DNA of 64,000 nt, taken from contig NZ_JAHLQE010000106.1 in assembly GCF_018918235.1 (NCBI RefSeq), positions 1 through 64,000 of the forward strand. The letters are read 5' to 3'. Source of the DNA: Eubacterium sp. MSJ-13. Lineage in GTDB: Bacteria > Bacillota > Clostridia > Lachnospirales > Lachnospiraceae. The notes beneath the pieces were generated by a model that saw nothing but the letters and a program-made list of their open reading frames with translations, searched no databases and was not told the DNA's origin. The translations under genes and the position numbers were made by a program. Positions within the stretch are counted from its first letter, which is position 1, and every line of letters begins with the position of its first letter. Positions 17,112 through 27,100 of the stretch are shown piece after piece.

Positions 17112-17720
17112 CTATTCTCCTAAACTTCCTTTTGTTGACAGTACATCACTTATCCTCTCGTCATACATTACCGCCTTGTCAAGTGCCTTTGCAAATGATT
17201 TAAACGCTGCTTCTATTATATGATGATTATTTGAACCGTCAAGCATTTTTAAGTGAAGGTTCATTCCTGCCGAATAACTTACGGCATAGAAAAATTCATG
17301 TACCATCTCTGTGTCAAACTCTCCTACTTTCGGTACGCTAAACTCCATATTCTCGACAAGATAAGGTCTGCCCGAAAGGTCAAGTGCACAGAGCATAAGA
17401 GTCTCATCCATCGGAAGAATACACTCACCAAATCTCTTAATACCTTTCTTGTCTCCGACAGCTTCTTTTATCGCCTGACCGAGAACGATACCTGTATCTT
17501 CGATGGAATGATGGCAGTCAACCTCTAAATCTCCCTTAACCTTAACAGTAAGGTCAAAAAGACCATGTCTTGCAAAACTGTTCAGCATATGGTCGAAAAA
17601 ACCAATGCCTGTATCTATATCTGCCTTGCCGCTGCCATCAAGATTTAACTTAACTAAAATATCAGTTTCTCCGGTCACTCTTGAAACCTCGGCTGTTCTT
17701 GTATTTATATTTTCACTCAT
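17112..17720 (-). CDS. hisB: Imidazoleglycerol-phosphate dehydratase
   Basis: This enzyme removes water from imidazole glycerol phosphate to form imidazole acetol phosphate. The ~202-residue protein is the stand-alone monofunctional form. Metal-binding motifs are present: GIGFFDHMLNSFARHG near 39, CHHSIEDTG near 69, and the second-half SNNHHIIEAAFKSFAKAL near 162. I placed the start at the ATG at 17720. The longer frame begins with a TTG inside the probable GGAAAGGG ribosome site. It is separated from hisD by a repeat copy and abuts hisIE. Confidence 0.95.
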   Translation of the reverse strand: MSENINTRTAEVSRVTGETDILVKLNLDGSGKADIDTGIGFFDHMLNSFARHGLFDLTVKVKGDLEVDCHHSIEDTGIVLGQAIKEAVGDKKGIKRFGECILPMDETLMLCALDLSGRPYLVENMEFSVPKVGEFDTEMVHEFFYAVSYSAGMNLHLKMLDGSNNHHIIEAAFKSFAKALDKAVMYDERISDVLSTKGSLGE

Positions 17721-17763
17721 AATAAAAACCAACCCTTTCCAATGCAGTTTCCTGCCCGTTTTT

Positions 17764-17880
17764 TAGTAAAGCGGACATTCACGCTCCGCTTTTGCGACCT
17801 GTCAGTAAAAGCTTTCTTCCACTGACATAAGCATCCCACTTATCCACTGCTTAGTGCTCTACACACCATAAGCTTTGAAA
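17764..17880 (+). repeat. Structured intergenic repeat, copy 3 (diverged)
   Basis: This is a diverged member of the repeat family between hisD and hisB, ten bases from the hisD stop. It keeps the left hairpin (AGCGGA...TCCGCT) with a shared CATTCACG-type loop, and the GTGCTCTACACA segment near 17853. The middle arms have changed: CACT...AGTG and AAAGCTT/AAGCTTT pairings replace the older ones. The terminal GATAGTGTTAAA is not recognisable. Membership rests on the left hairpin, the shared loop words and the position. Confidence 0.6.
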
Positions 17881-17889
17881 TACTTATTT

Positions 17890-19179
17890 TTACTCAAATC
17901 TCACAGCTATTGAGTTTGCGTGTGCCGTAAGTTTTTCAGCCTTTGCAAAGTCCTCAATATCCGTATGTATAAGTTCAAGGGCTTCCTCAGAATATGATAT
18001 TATGCTTGATTTCTTAATGAAATCGTCAACTGAAAGAGGCGAGAAAAACTTTGCTGTTCCATTTGTAGGAAGTACATGGTTTGGTCCTGCAAAATAATCA
18101 CCGAGCGGCTCACTGCTGTACTCTCCGAGGAATATCGCTCCTGCATTTTTTATTCTTGTCATAGTGTCAAACGGATTTTTTGTCACTATCTCAAGATGCT
18201 CTGATGCTATCTCGTTTGCCGTGTCTATCGCTTCTTTCATATCATTTGCGACAAGTATATATCCGTAGGAATCAAGCGACTTCTGTATTATCTCTTTTCT
18301 TGAAAGGACTTTTACAAATCCGTCAACTTCCTCTGATACTTTCTTTGCAAGTTCTTCACTTGTCGTAACAAGGATAGCCGATGCCATCTCGTCATGCTCT
18401 GCCTGTGATAAAAGGTCTGCTGCCACATATCTTGGATTTGCAGTCTCATCTGCAAGTACAAGTATCTCACTTGGTCCTGCGATAGAATCAATGCTTACAT
18501 GACCGTAAACAGCTTTCTTTGCAAGTGCAACAAAAATATTTCCAGGTCCTACTATCTTGTCAACTTTCTTAATGCTCTCTGTTCCAAATGCAAGTGCCGC
18601 AATAGCCTGTGCTCCACCGACCTTGTAGATCTCATCTACGCCTGCTTCATGTGCTGCCACGAGTGTTATAGGATATACCTTTCCGTCTTTTCCGGGTGGT
18701 GTTGTCATTACTATTTTCTCAACACCTGCAACCTTTGCCGGTACGATGTTCATAAGCACTGATGACGGATATACCGCTTTTCCGCCCGGCACATAAACAC
18801 CTACTCTTGCAAGTGGTGTTATCTTTTGTCCGAGAAGTGTTCCGTCGGTCTTACTGTCAAACCAACTGTAACGAACCTGTTTCTGGTGATAATCCCTGAT
18901 ATTTACAAGAGCTTTTCTTATTATCTCGATAAGACGCTCATCCACCTTAGTATAGGCTTCTTCTATCTCCTCATCTGTTACCTTGAATGTCTCCTCGGTA
19001 ATCTTTACACCGTCAAATTTTTCAGTGTATTCAAATAATGCCTTGTCCTTGTTTGCTCTGACATTCTCTATAATGTCATTTACAGTATCTTCAAATTTGC
19101 TGTACTGGTTCGGACTTCTCTTTAAAAGGTTTTCCAGTATATTATTTTTTTCATTCTCTGTAAGTTTAACTATTCTCAT
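17890..19179 (-). CDS. hisD: Histidinol dehydrogenase
   Basis: This enzyme oxidises histidinol to histidine with NAD+ in two steps, the last reaction of the pathway. The protein is 429 residues, the usual length. Family segments are present: PGGKAVYPSSVLMN, VGGAQAIAALAFGT, VGPGNIFVALAKK, SIAGPSEILVLAD, LLSQAEHDEMA and AGPNHVLPT, which hold the zinc and catalytic residues. GGGAGG precedes the ATG. hisG lies 14 bases upstream. The following gap to hisB contains a structured repeat that could affect expression of the distal genes (inference). Confidence 0.96.
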   Translation of the reverse strand: MRIVKLTENEKNNILENLLKRSPNQYSKFEDTVNDIIENVRANKDKALFEYTEKFDGVKITEETFKVTDEEIEEAYTKVDERLIEIIRKALVNIRDYHQKQVRYSWFDSKTDGTLLGQKITPLARVGVYVPGGKAVYPSSVLMNIVPAKVAGVEKIVMTTPPGKDGKVYPITLVAAHEAGVDEIYKVGGAQAIAALAFGTESIKKVDKIVGPGNIFVALAKKAVYGHVSIDSIAGPSEILVLADETANPRYVAADLLSQAEHDEMASAILVTTSEELAKKVSEEVDGFVKVLSRKEIIQKSLDSYGYILVANDMKEAIDTANEIASEHLEIVTKNPFDTMTRIKNAGAIFLGEYSSEPLGDYFAGPNHVLPTNGTAKFFSPLSVDDFIKKSSIISYSEEALELIHTDIEDFAKAEKLTAHANSIAVRFE

Positions 19180-19193
19180 GGCTGCCTCCCTTT

Positions 19194-19838
19194 TTAATCA
19201 TCAGGTATAACTTTTTTTAGGTCACGGATAAGTTTTGTTATCCTTTCATGCTGCATTTTCATGCTCACCTCGTTCACTACTACTCTCGCCGATAAAGGAC
19301 ATATCTCCTCCAAGACCTCAAGGCCGTTTTCTCTTAATGTAGAACCTGTTTCTACAATATCAACGATAACTTCTGAAAGTCCTACGATAGGTGCAAGTTC
19401 TACCGAGCCGTTAAGTTTGATTATCTCTACTGTCTGGTGTTTTTTATTGTAAAAATAATCTTTTGCTATTCCCGGATATTTGCTTGCAACTCTTATAAGC
19501 GAACCATCGTTTAACTTTTCTCTCGCACTCGCCGGTCCTGCCACACACATACGGCATTTTCCACAGTTTAAGTCTAACACTTCGTAGAGTTTTCTGCCAG
19601 CCTCAAGTATCGTATCTTTGCCGACAACTCCTATATCTGCTGCTCCAAGTTCAACATATGTAGGGACATCCGATGCTTTTGAAAGGAAAAACTTAAATCC
19701 AAGTTCCTCATTTACAAATATGAGTTTTCTTGTCTTTTCATCTTTCATTTCCTCACAGGTGATTCCTATCTTTTCCAAAAGACTTAATGTGTGTTTCGCA
19801 AGTCTTCCTTTTGCCAGTGCAAATGTTATATATTCCAT
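19194..19838 (-). CDS. hisG: ATP phosphoribosyltransferase, short catalytic form
   Basis: This enzyme joins ATP and PRPP, the first step of histidine synthesis. The 214-residue protein is the short HisG type, lacking the C-terminal regulatory domain and therefore needing HisZ. Motifs include ALAKGRLAKHTLSLL at the start, GAADIGVVGKDT and the PRPP-binding IVDIVETGSTLRENGLE. hisZ lies ten bases upstream, which fits the known HisGS-HisZ octamer. A clear TAGGAGGG precedes the ATG. Confidence 0.96.
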   Translation of the reverse strand: MEYITFALAKGRLAKHTLSLLEKIGITCEEMKDEKTRKLIFVNEELGFKFFLSKASDVPTYVELGAADIGVVGKDTILEAGRKLYEVLDLNCGKCRMCVAGPASAREKLNDGSLIRVASKYPGIAKDYFYNKKHQTVEIIKLNGSVELAPIVGLSEVIVDIVETGSTLRENGLEVLEEICPLSARVVVNEVSMKMQHERITKLIRDLKKVIPDD

Positions 19839-19848
19839 TATGTCCCTC

Positions 19849-21099
19849 CTACTTGAATGTTATTTCTTCAACTACAGTCTTATCTTTTAAATACAAGAGT
19901 TTTTCCTTATTCATTCTCTTTGCATAATCTTTATACATATCAATATCTTTCTGCGAAGATTTGCGCACAAGCTGCACATTCTCACCCGATTTTCTGAGTG
20001 CTGCAGCCTTGTTTAATGCTTCTTCCCTGAGCTCTTTGGGATAGAGAAGAATACATCCTGATACAAGTTTCTCATCTAGGATATCCTGTCTTGTAAGTGC
20101 AAGCATAAGCTGGTCTAAAACGATAGCAAGACCAATGGCAGGAGTATCTTTTCCAAACTGCCCTACAAGTCCATCATAACGGCCGCCTGTTGCAACTGCC
20201 TCTCCAGTGCCGTATGTATATGCCCTGAATATAACTCCCGTATAATAACTGTAATGGCTTAACATACTGAGGTCTATCGTAACATAATCTGTAAATCCGT
20301 ATATTTTTAATATATTATCAAGTTTGGCAAGTCTGTCAAGAGCCTTTAAAAACCTGTCATTTTTGCAACGTTCTTTTACAAACTTGGCAGCCTCGTCAAA
20401 ATCATCTAAAAGGTCAGGAAGTTTTAATATTACCTCCTTAAGTCCCTCTGATACTGTCAGATTGTCGAGAAGATCCTCAACACCAAAGAAATTTTTACTC
20501 TCAATAAGCTCATGTAATTTTTCTGTTTCCTCAGGTGTAAAACCTGCTTCTTCAACTATTCCCCTGAACAGATCAGCATGACCTACTTCAAGCTGAAATC
20601 TCTTAAGCCCACTGCTTAAAAGACTCTCGACTGTAAGTGCTATCATCTCTGCGTCCGCATCTGAACTTGCATCGCCAAAAAGCTCCGCACCTACCTGTGT
20701 CACTTCCTGAAGTTTTCCCTTATAAGGATCTGTATTTACAAATGTATTTGCCGTATAGCAGAGACGAATCTGCATCTGCTCCTCTCTGTAATACTTTGCA
20801 ACACATCTTGCTATCGGAGGTGTCATATCCGGTCTTAATACAAGTGTATTGTTTCCCCTGTCAAAGAACTTAAACATCTCTTTTGAAGAAGCTGTTCCTC
20901 TCTCTTTGCTGAATATGTCAAAATATTCAAATGTAGGAGTCTGAATGTCATCAAAACCATAAGATTTCATAACATTATGAACCTTTCCGGCCACATCCAA
21001 TTTATTTTCACACTCTACACCGTAAGTATCTCTAACACCGCCCGGTGTATGGAGCAACTCACTACCTATATAATCTGCTGTATTTTTAAACTGACTCAT
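19849..21099 (-). CDS. hisZ: ATP phosphoribosyltransferase regulatory subunit
   Basis: HisZ resembles histidyl-tRNA synthetase but binds HisG and carries histidine feedback control. The 416-residue protein has class II synthetase-like motifs: a motif 2-like region with LRPDMTPPIARCVA and a motif 3-like region (GLAIVLDQLM). The QTPTFEYFDIF N-terminal strand is also typical. The C-terminal part is short and is not a clear anticodon-binding domain. It heads the his operon here, with GGAGG before the ATG. The leader (21100-21218) shows no T-box AGGGTGGNACCGCG, only a short TACAAAA/TTTTGTA hairpin. Confidence 0.93.
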   Translation of the reverse strand: MSQFKNTADYIGSELLHTPGGVRDTYGVECENKLDVAGKVHNVMKSYGFDDIQTPTFEYFDIFSKERGTASSKEMFKFFDRGNNTLVLRPDMTPPIARCVAKYYREEQMQIRLCYTANTFVNTDPYKGKLQEVTQVGAELFGDASSDADAEMIALTVESLLSSGLKRFQLEVGHADLFRGIVEEAGFTPEETEKLHELIESKNFFGVEDLLDNLTVSEGLKEVILKLPDLLDDFDEAAKFVKERCKNDRFLKALDRLAKLDNILKIYGFTDYVTIDLSMLSHYSYYTGVIFRAYTYGTGEAVATGGRYDGLVGQFGKDTPAIGLAIVLDQLMLALTRQDILDEKLVSGCILLYPKELREEALNKAAALRKSGENVQLVRKSSQKDIDMYKDYAKRMNKEKLLYLKDKTVVEEITFK

Positions 21100-21218
21100 G
21101 CTAAACCTCCGCTTCTTATTTTATTTTTTTCAATCGAAAAAACACACTAACCCTTTTACAAAATGTTTTTTTGTAGAATATTTTATTTTGTAATTTTAAT
21201 GTTTAATCGTTCCTGCAC

Positions 21219-21270
21219 AGTCAAGCAGATATTCACAGTCCACTCTGCTATTTGCTTGATAGTGTTAAAT
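21219..21270 (+). repeat. Structured intergenic repeat, copy 4 (mini form)
   Basis: This 52-base mini copy joins the left part of the family directly to the right end. TCAAGC (21221-21226) pairs with GCTTGA, closing a hairpin that includes AGCAGA...TCTGCT. It ends GATAGTGTTAAA like the long copies. It begins the hisZ leader and finishes three bases before the ilvA stop codon, so it would be transcribed at the 3' end of ilvA. Confidence 0.75.
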
Positions 21271-21272
21271 TT

Positions 21273-22493
21273 TTACTGATATAATCCTGTCGGACTTTCC
21301 TCTTTCGGATCATATCCATGCTTTTTCAATGCTTCGATAATCTCTTTCTTATGGTCATGTCCAAATGCCTCAAGAGTTATCCTGAGCTCAACGGCTGAAT
21401 TTCTGTTTATGCTTACAAACTGGTTATGCTCAAGCCTGATTACATTACCCTTAAGTTTTGCGATAACATTTGCCACATTTACAAGTTCACCCGGTCTGTC
21501 AGGAAGCTGTACTGATACCGTAAATACTCGTCCTCTCTCGATAAGACCATGCTGTACGACAGATGAGAGTGTTATTACATCCATATTTCCACCGCTTAAG
21601 ATAGAAACTATCTTTTTGCCCTTGCAGTCAAGATGCTTAAGTGCCGCAACAGTAAGTAAACCTGAGTTTTCAACGAGCATCTTATGATTTTCCATCATAT
21701 CAAGGAAGTTTACGATAAGCTCCTGATCTTCTACTGCTATTATATCATCAATGTTTTTCTGGATATATGGGAATACAATATCTCCCGGTGTCTTTACCGC
21801 CGTACCGTCTGCTATTGTATCAACATTTGGAAGCGTAACTACCTTTCCTGCATCCAATGATGCTTTCATACAGCTTGCCCCTGCCGGCTCGACACCTATT
21901 ACTTTTATGTTAGGATTTAAGAGTTTTGCAAGTGTTGAAACTCCTGCTGCAAGTCCGCCTCCTCCTATAGGTACAAGGATTATGTCAACCGTAGGAAGTT
22001 CCTTAAATATCTCCATTGCAATAGTACCCTGTCCGGTTGCTACGACTTCATCATTGAAAGGATGAACAAATGTTGCCCCCTCTTTTTTTGCAAGCTCAAG
22101 TGCGTACTGGCAGGCCTCATCATATACAGAACCATGAAGAACTACTTTTGCTCCGTAACCTTTTGTTCTGTTTACCTTGATAAGCGGAGTAGTCGTAGGC
22201 ATGACTACCGTCGCAGGCACACCGTAAAGTTTTGCTGCATAGGCAACTCCCTGTGCATGGTTTCCTGCCGATGCCGTTACAAGACCTTTCTCTCTTTCTT
22301 CCTCTGAGAGCGTGCTTATCTTATAATAAGCTCCTCTTACTTTGTAAGCTCCCGTGTACTGCATATTTTCAGGCTTAAAATAAACCTTATTTCCTGTCTG
22401 CTCTGAAAAATACTCACTGTAGATAAGGTTTGTAGGAAGTACGACCTCCTTCACCTTTTCTGAGGCTTCTTCAAATTTCTCTAATGTCAACAT
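21273..22493 (-). CDS. ilvA: Threonine ammonia-lyase with one ACT domain
   Basis: This PLP enzyme deaminates threonine to 2-oxobutanoate, either for isoleucine synthesis or for threonine breakdown. The 406-residue protein has the PLP lysine in TGAYKVRGA (about residue 51), SAGNHAQGVA, the PLP-phosphate loop GGGGLAAG, and SGGNMD. A single C-terminal ACT domain begins at ~327 (VFTVSVQLPDRPGELVNVANV). This one-ACT layout is shared by TdcB-like clostridial enzymes, so the direction of the pathway is open. No other ilv gene is nearby. The leader contains two perfect 11-bp stem-loops shared with the ftsY 3' end. Confidence 0.92.
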   Translation of the reverse strand: MLTLEKFEEASEKVKEVVLPTNLIYSEYFSEQTGNKVYFKPENMQYTGAYKVRGAYYKISTLSEEEREKGLVTASAGNHAQGVAYAAKLYGVPATVVMPTTTPLIKVNRTKGYGAKVVLHGSVYDEACQYALELAKKEGATFVHPFNDEVVATGQGTIAMEIFKELPTVDIILVPIGGGGLAAGVSTLAKLLNPNIKVIGVEPAGASCMKASLDAGKVVTLPNVDTIADGTAVKTPGDIVFPYIQKNIDDIIAVEDQELIVNFLDMMENHKMLVENSGLLTVAALKHLDCKGKKIVSILSGGNMDVITLSSVVQHGLIERGRVFTVSVQLPDRPGELVNVANVIAKLKGNVIRLEHNQFVSINRNSAVELRITLEAFGHDHKKEIIEALKKHGYDPKEESPTGLYQ

Positions 22494-22576
22494 TTTTATA
22501 TGCTCCTTTCAAATTATCCTTAATTTCCGCACATGTTTTTTGTGCATAATGTAAAATATGATATATTTCACATATA

Positions 22577-22645
22577 AGATTTGTGTCAAGTATACGCAGA
22601 CACAAATCTTGTGTGTGAAAAATTGCATATATGGATTTTTCACAC
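22577..22645. repeat. Two perfect 11-bp stem-loops between ftsY and ilvA
   Basis: AGATTTGTGTC (22577-22587) pairs exactly with GACACAAATCT (22599-22609) around an 11-base loop. GTGTGAAAAAT (22613-22623) pairs exactly with ATTTTTCACAC (22635-22645) around another 11-base loop, and its last arm reaches the ftsY stop codon. Neither is followed by a clean T-run on the minus strand. They could stabilise or process the mRNA, act as protein sites for ilvA, or end ftsY transcripts weakly. Confidence 0.6.
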
Positions 22646-24057
22646 TACTCTGCTTTTGTCTCAAATAATGCATCTACAAACGCATCTGCATCAAATTTCT
22701 GTAAATCCTCGATGTGCTCACCGATACCTATATATTTAACCGGAATGTTCATTTCCGACTGAATCGCTATCGCTATACCACCTTTAGCCGTTCCATCAAG
22801 TTTTGTGAGGATTATTCCTGTGATATCGGCAACCTGACTGAACTGTTTTGCCTGTGCAAGTGCATTCTGACCTGTCGTTCCGTCAAGTACGACAAATGTC
22901 TCTCTGTATGCGTCAGGATATTCTCTCTCAACTATCCTGTTTATCTTTTTTAACTCCTCCATAAGATTTTTCTTATTGTGAAGTCGTCCTGCTGTGTCAC
23001 ATATAAGTATATCAGCATTTCTCGCTTTCGCCGCATTAACCGCATCAAACACGACTGCCGCCGGGTCTCCGCCCTCCTGACCTGCGATAAGCTCAACGCC
23101 TGCCCTGTTTGACCACTCGGTAAGCTGTTCAATGGCTGCTGCTCTGAAAGTATCTGCTGCCGCAAGGATAACCTTCTTTCCGTCTGCCTTAAACTGTGAC
23201 GCAAGTTTTCCGACAGAAGTTGTCTTTCCGACACCGTTTACTCCGATAAGCATAACAACTGATTTCTTATTTTCAAAATCATACGCATCATCGTGTACAC
23301 GCATCTGCTCCTTTATCGAATCGATAAGGAGCTGTCTGCATACCGCAACCTCTTTAATCTTGTTTTCCTTAACCTTAGCCTGAAGATTTTCAATTATCTT
23401 CTCAGTTGTGGCAACACCTATATCTGCCATTATAAGAACTTCCTCAAGTTCCTCGTAAAAATCGTCATCAATCTCAGAAAAACCGCTGAAAACATTTTCA
23501 AGACCTGAAACAAAGCTGTCCCTTGTCTTAGTCAGACCATCTATAAGTTTTCCGAAAAATCCTCTCTTTTTAGGTTTTTCAGGTTTTATTTCTTCCTCTT
23601 TATTCTCAGAAATCTCAGTCCTGTCTTCAATTTGTCTATCTATCGGCTCATCATCAATCTGTTTTAATTCAATTTCATTTTCTGTTTCTTCTGATGAAAG
23701 ATTATTTTGTATTTGATTATCCGTTTCTTCCAGTTTTTCTTCATCTTCTGATTTCTCTTCGTCAATACCATTTTCTGACTTAACATCCAGTGTTTCAGAA
23801 TCCTCATATCCGGTATCATCAATTTCATCATTCTCTGTCGGTGCCACATCAGATTTTTCAACTTCAATTGTATTTTCAGTTGTTTTTTCATGATAACCCA
23901 ACTCATCTGTACCACTTTCTGGCTGTAAATACTCCTCATCCAATATTTTCCCAGAATCAGTGCTCTGTTCTTCTTCATTACTTACAACAGACTCTTCAAT
24001 TTTCTCTTCTTCAACATGTTTTTTTCTTCTAAATTTGTTCTTTATACTTTCCCACAT
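22645..24057 (-). CDS. ftsY: Signal recognition particle receptor FtsY
   Basis: FtsY is the membrane-associated GTPase that receives ribosome-SRP complexes. The protein is about 470 residues. A long acidic, low-complexity N-terminal A domain (~1-155, rich in E, D, S and T) precedes the NG domain: RGFFGKLIDGLTKTRDSFV, then the P-loop GVNGVGKTTSVGKL near 275, DTFRAAAIEQL, DTAGRLHNK and TKLDGTAKGG. The start at 24057 follows GGAGG five bases upstream and gives MWESIKNKFRRKK, a basic amphipathic start suited to membrane contact. It closes the plsX-acpP-rnc-smc-ftsY group. Confidence 0.95.
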   Translation of the reverse strand: MWESIKNKFRRKKHVEEEKIEESVVSNEEEQSTDSGKILDEEYLQPESGTDELGYHEKTTENTIEVEKSDVAPTENDEIDDTGYEDSETLDVKSENGIDEEKSEDEEKLEETDNQIQNNLSSEETENEIELKQIDDEPIDRQIEDRTEISENKEEEIKPEKPKKRGFFGKLIDGLTKTRDSFVSGLENVFSGFSEIDDDFYEELEEVLIMADIGVATTEKIIENLQAKVKENKIKEVAVCRQLLIDSIKEQMRVHDDAYDFENKKSVVMLIGVNGVGKTTSVGKLASQFKADGKKVILAAADTFRAAAIEQLTEWSNRAGVELIAGQEGGDPAAVVFDAVNAAKARNADILICDTAGRLHNKKNLMEELKKINRIVEREYPDAYRETFVVLDGTTGQNALAQAKQFSQVADITGIILTKLDGTAKGGIAIAIQSEMNIPVKYIGIGEHIEDLQKFDADAFVDALFETKAE

Positions 24058-24123
24058 AATTCCTCCATATTTCACTTTATTATAATAATCTACAACCCAT
24101 ATTATACTAAATTTAATTTTATA

Positions 24124-27100
24124 TCAGTTCGCTATATCTTTATCATCAAGCAAGCTGACTGATACAAGCGTTGAGATTCCTTTTTCCTGCATTGTAATTC
24201 CATAAAGAATGTCTGCTGCGTTCATCGTGCCTCTTCTATGTGTGATAACTATAAACTGTGTATCCTTCGTAAGTTTATGAAGATAGTCCGCATACCTGCC
24301 TACATTTGAATCATCAAGTGCTGCCTCTATCTCGTCAAGAAGACAGAAAGGAGATGGTTTTAAACTTTGTATCGCAAATAAAAGTGCAATGGCGGTAAGC
24401 GCCTTTTCACCACCTGAAAGCTGCATCATATTTTGAAGTTTCTTTCCAGGTGGCTGAGCGATTATCTTAATTCCCGCTGTAAGAATATCTTCACCTTGTA
24501 TAAGTTCAAGTGTGCCTCTTCCACCACCAAACAATTCTTTAAATACATTGTCAAATCTGCTCTTTATCTCCGAAAATTGTTCCTCAAACTGTTTTCTCAT
24601 TTCCACATCAAGATCTTCTATGATCTTTTCAAGCACCTGTGCTGCTTCTATCAAATCATCATGCTGAGTTGTGAGAAGTTCATACCTTTCTGAAATCTCC
24701 TTATATTGTTCGATTGCATTGACATTTACAGAACCAAGCGATTTTATCTGTTTCTTTATTTCACTGATTTTTGCTTTCATACCCGGAATCGTAAGCCCCG
24801 TCTGCGTCTTAAGTGAAAGTGCACTGTGATATGTAAGCTCATACTGTTCCCACATATAATTAGTATAATTATCAATGCTCTCTGTCAGTTTCTCTTTTCT
24901 GCCTGAAAGTCTGAAACATTCCATTTTGAGATCATTTATATTTTTTGACAATTCTTCTCTTTTGTCAAGAAAAGTCTTTGTTTTTTCTGAAAGTTCCTCC
25001 CTCTCCTGATTTTCCTCTTCAATCTGCTTTTCTAATCTTTCTGCTTCTTTCTTCTTATCTTTTATAAAATTTTGAGTTCTTAAAATCTCATCTTTTTTTT
25101 CTTTAATCTGACCATCGATATTTTTACTGTTTTCTATCGTCTGGTTCAATTGTTCCATAACTAAAGCTCTGCCCTGCTCAATACGAACTATATTCTCACT
25201 GATAAATCCTATGCCCTGTGTAAGTGATGTAAGTTCAAGTGCAAATCCTGCCTCTTTTTCCTCTGACATTTCAAGCTGTTTTCTAATATCAGAAAGTTCC
25301 GCTTGGTATTTATCTATCTTTTCATCAAAAACTTTTGATTCATCTTCGTTTCTTACCAAAGCTTCCGCAATGCCATTCATAACATTTTTAAGCTTGTCCC
25401 TATCTTCCTCTATTCTCATCCCTTCAATTCTGATAAGTTCAAGCTGTTCTTCATTTTTTTTCAGATCAGCAACAGCACGTTCATATCCTATCTTAGCTGT
25501 ATTCTGCTTAACAATAAACTCCTGTTTTACTTTGCTGTTTGCACTTATCTTTTCCCTCAGTTGGGCAATCTTGTTTTCCCCAGCTCCTATGGATTCTGAT
25601 AATTTTTTTAACTGAGCCTTCAAATCTGAAACTTCATCTTCAAGCTGACTTATCTGTCTGCGCCTGCCAAGAAGATTATTATTATTTTTAAATGCACCAC
25701 CTGACATTGAACCGCCCGGATTAAGAAGTTCCCCCTCAGTAGTAACAATTCTCAACGTATGATGATATTTAGCTGCAAGCACAATAGCGTTGTCTATATT
25801 ATCAACAACTATAAATCTGCCAAGCAGATAATTTACAAGTTCACTGTATCTGTCTTCTGCAACAACAAGCTCCGATGCCATTCCAATAACACCTTTTTCA
25901 GACATAATATTTACAGCATTATTTGCAGCTCTTTTATGAATATTTGTAAGCGGTAAAAATGTAGCTCGTCCATACTTGTTCTTTTTCAGATACTCTATCA
26001 TTTTTTTTGCAGTCTGCTCATTGTCAGTTACAATATTCTGTATACTTCCTCCAAGTGCGGTCTCAACGGCAACTTCATATTCCTTTTTAACTCTTATGAT
26101 ATCAGCAACTACACCAATTATTCCCGCAGTATCCTTTTTTCTTTCCATGACACGCTTTATACTCTGGCCAAATCCCTCATATCTCTCAGTCATGTTTTTA
26201 AGAGAGTTCAATCTTGAATTTTCCATGTGAAATTTCTGCTGAATATCACTATGTTCCCTGTTAACATTCTGATTTTCCACAACAGCTTCATCAAGTGCAT
26301 CCTGCATAGAAATCCCTGCATCATCTATTGCATTTATCTTCTCAGTCACTTCATCATAAGCTCTTTTGTGAGCAGTAATGTTTTCAGTCAGAACAGATGT
26401 CTCTGATTTATTCTGAAGTATTCTTTTATTAAGTTCTGCCCTCTTTATACTATTTTGTTCTAACAGAGTCTTATACTTTAACTCTTCACTCTTTACATCC
26501 GCTGTTGCATTTATTCCTGCAAGTTTTTGTTCCTGTATATCTTTTATACACTTCTCGATTTCAGTAACATCACGCTTCTGTTGTTCAATATGTCCTCTAT
26601 TTTCTTCAGATAAAAAATTTATTTCCTCTATTTTGTTATTATTGTCTTTTTTCTGCTGCTGATACTGCTTGTACTCACGATCATACTTTTTTATTCTAAG
26701 CTGATAATCATCTATCGCTTCCTTATAGTGATTTTCACTCTGCTTTATGCCATGTATCTTCTCATTTAAAAGTCTTATATCGCCTTCATAGTTATTCAGC
26801 ATTACCCTTGACGAATTTAAATTTTCTCTATGAACTTCTATGCTTTTTATCTTTTCATCAAGTTCAGCCTGCAATTTTTCATATTCAGCCTTGCTCTTCT
26901 CATACTCACTACTTGCATCTTGAAGATCATGCTCTGCAATAGCCTGCTTTTCTTCAAATGCTTTTACTTCATCGTGTATACGATCATACTCTATAAGAAA
27001 CATATTTACATCATGCGTTCTTAATTCATCACGAAATGTAAGATACTGCTTTGCTTTCCCGGCCTGCTTTTCTAAAGGTCCTACCTGTTTTTCTATCTCT

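Noticed and set aside
21100-22644. T-box or attenuator leaders for hisZ or ilvA
   Set aside because: I looked for the AGGGTGGNACCGCG core and for runs of His or Ile/Thr codons in short leader frames and found none. Only simple hairpins are present.
22950-23978. Long alternative minus-strand frames inside ftsY
   Set aside because: They are out-of-frame readings of the ftsY acidic region and G domain. The ftsY frame has all the GTPase motifs.
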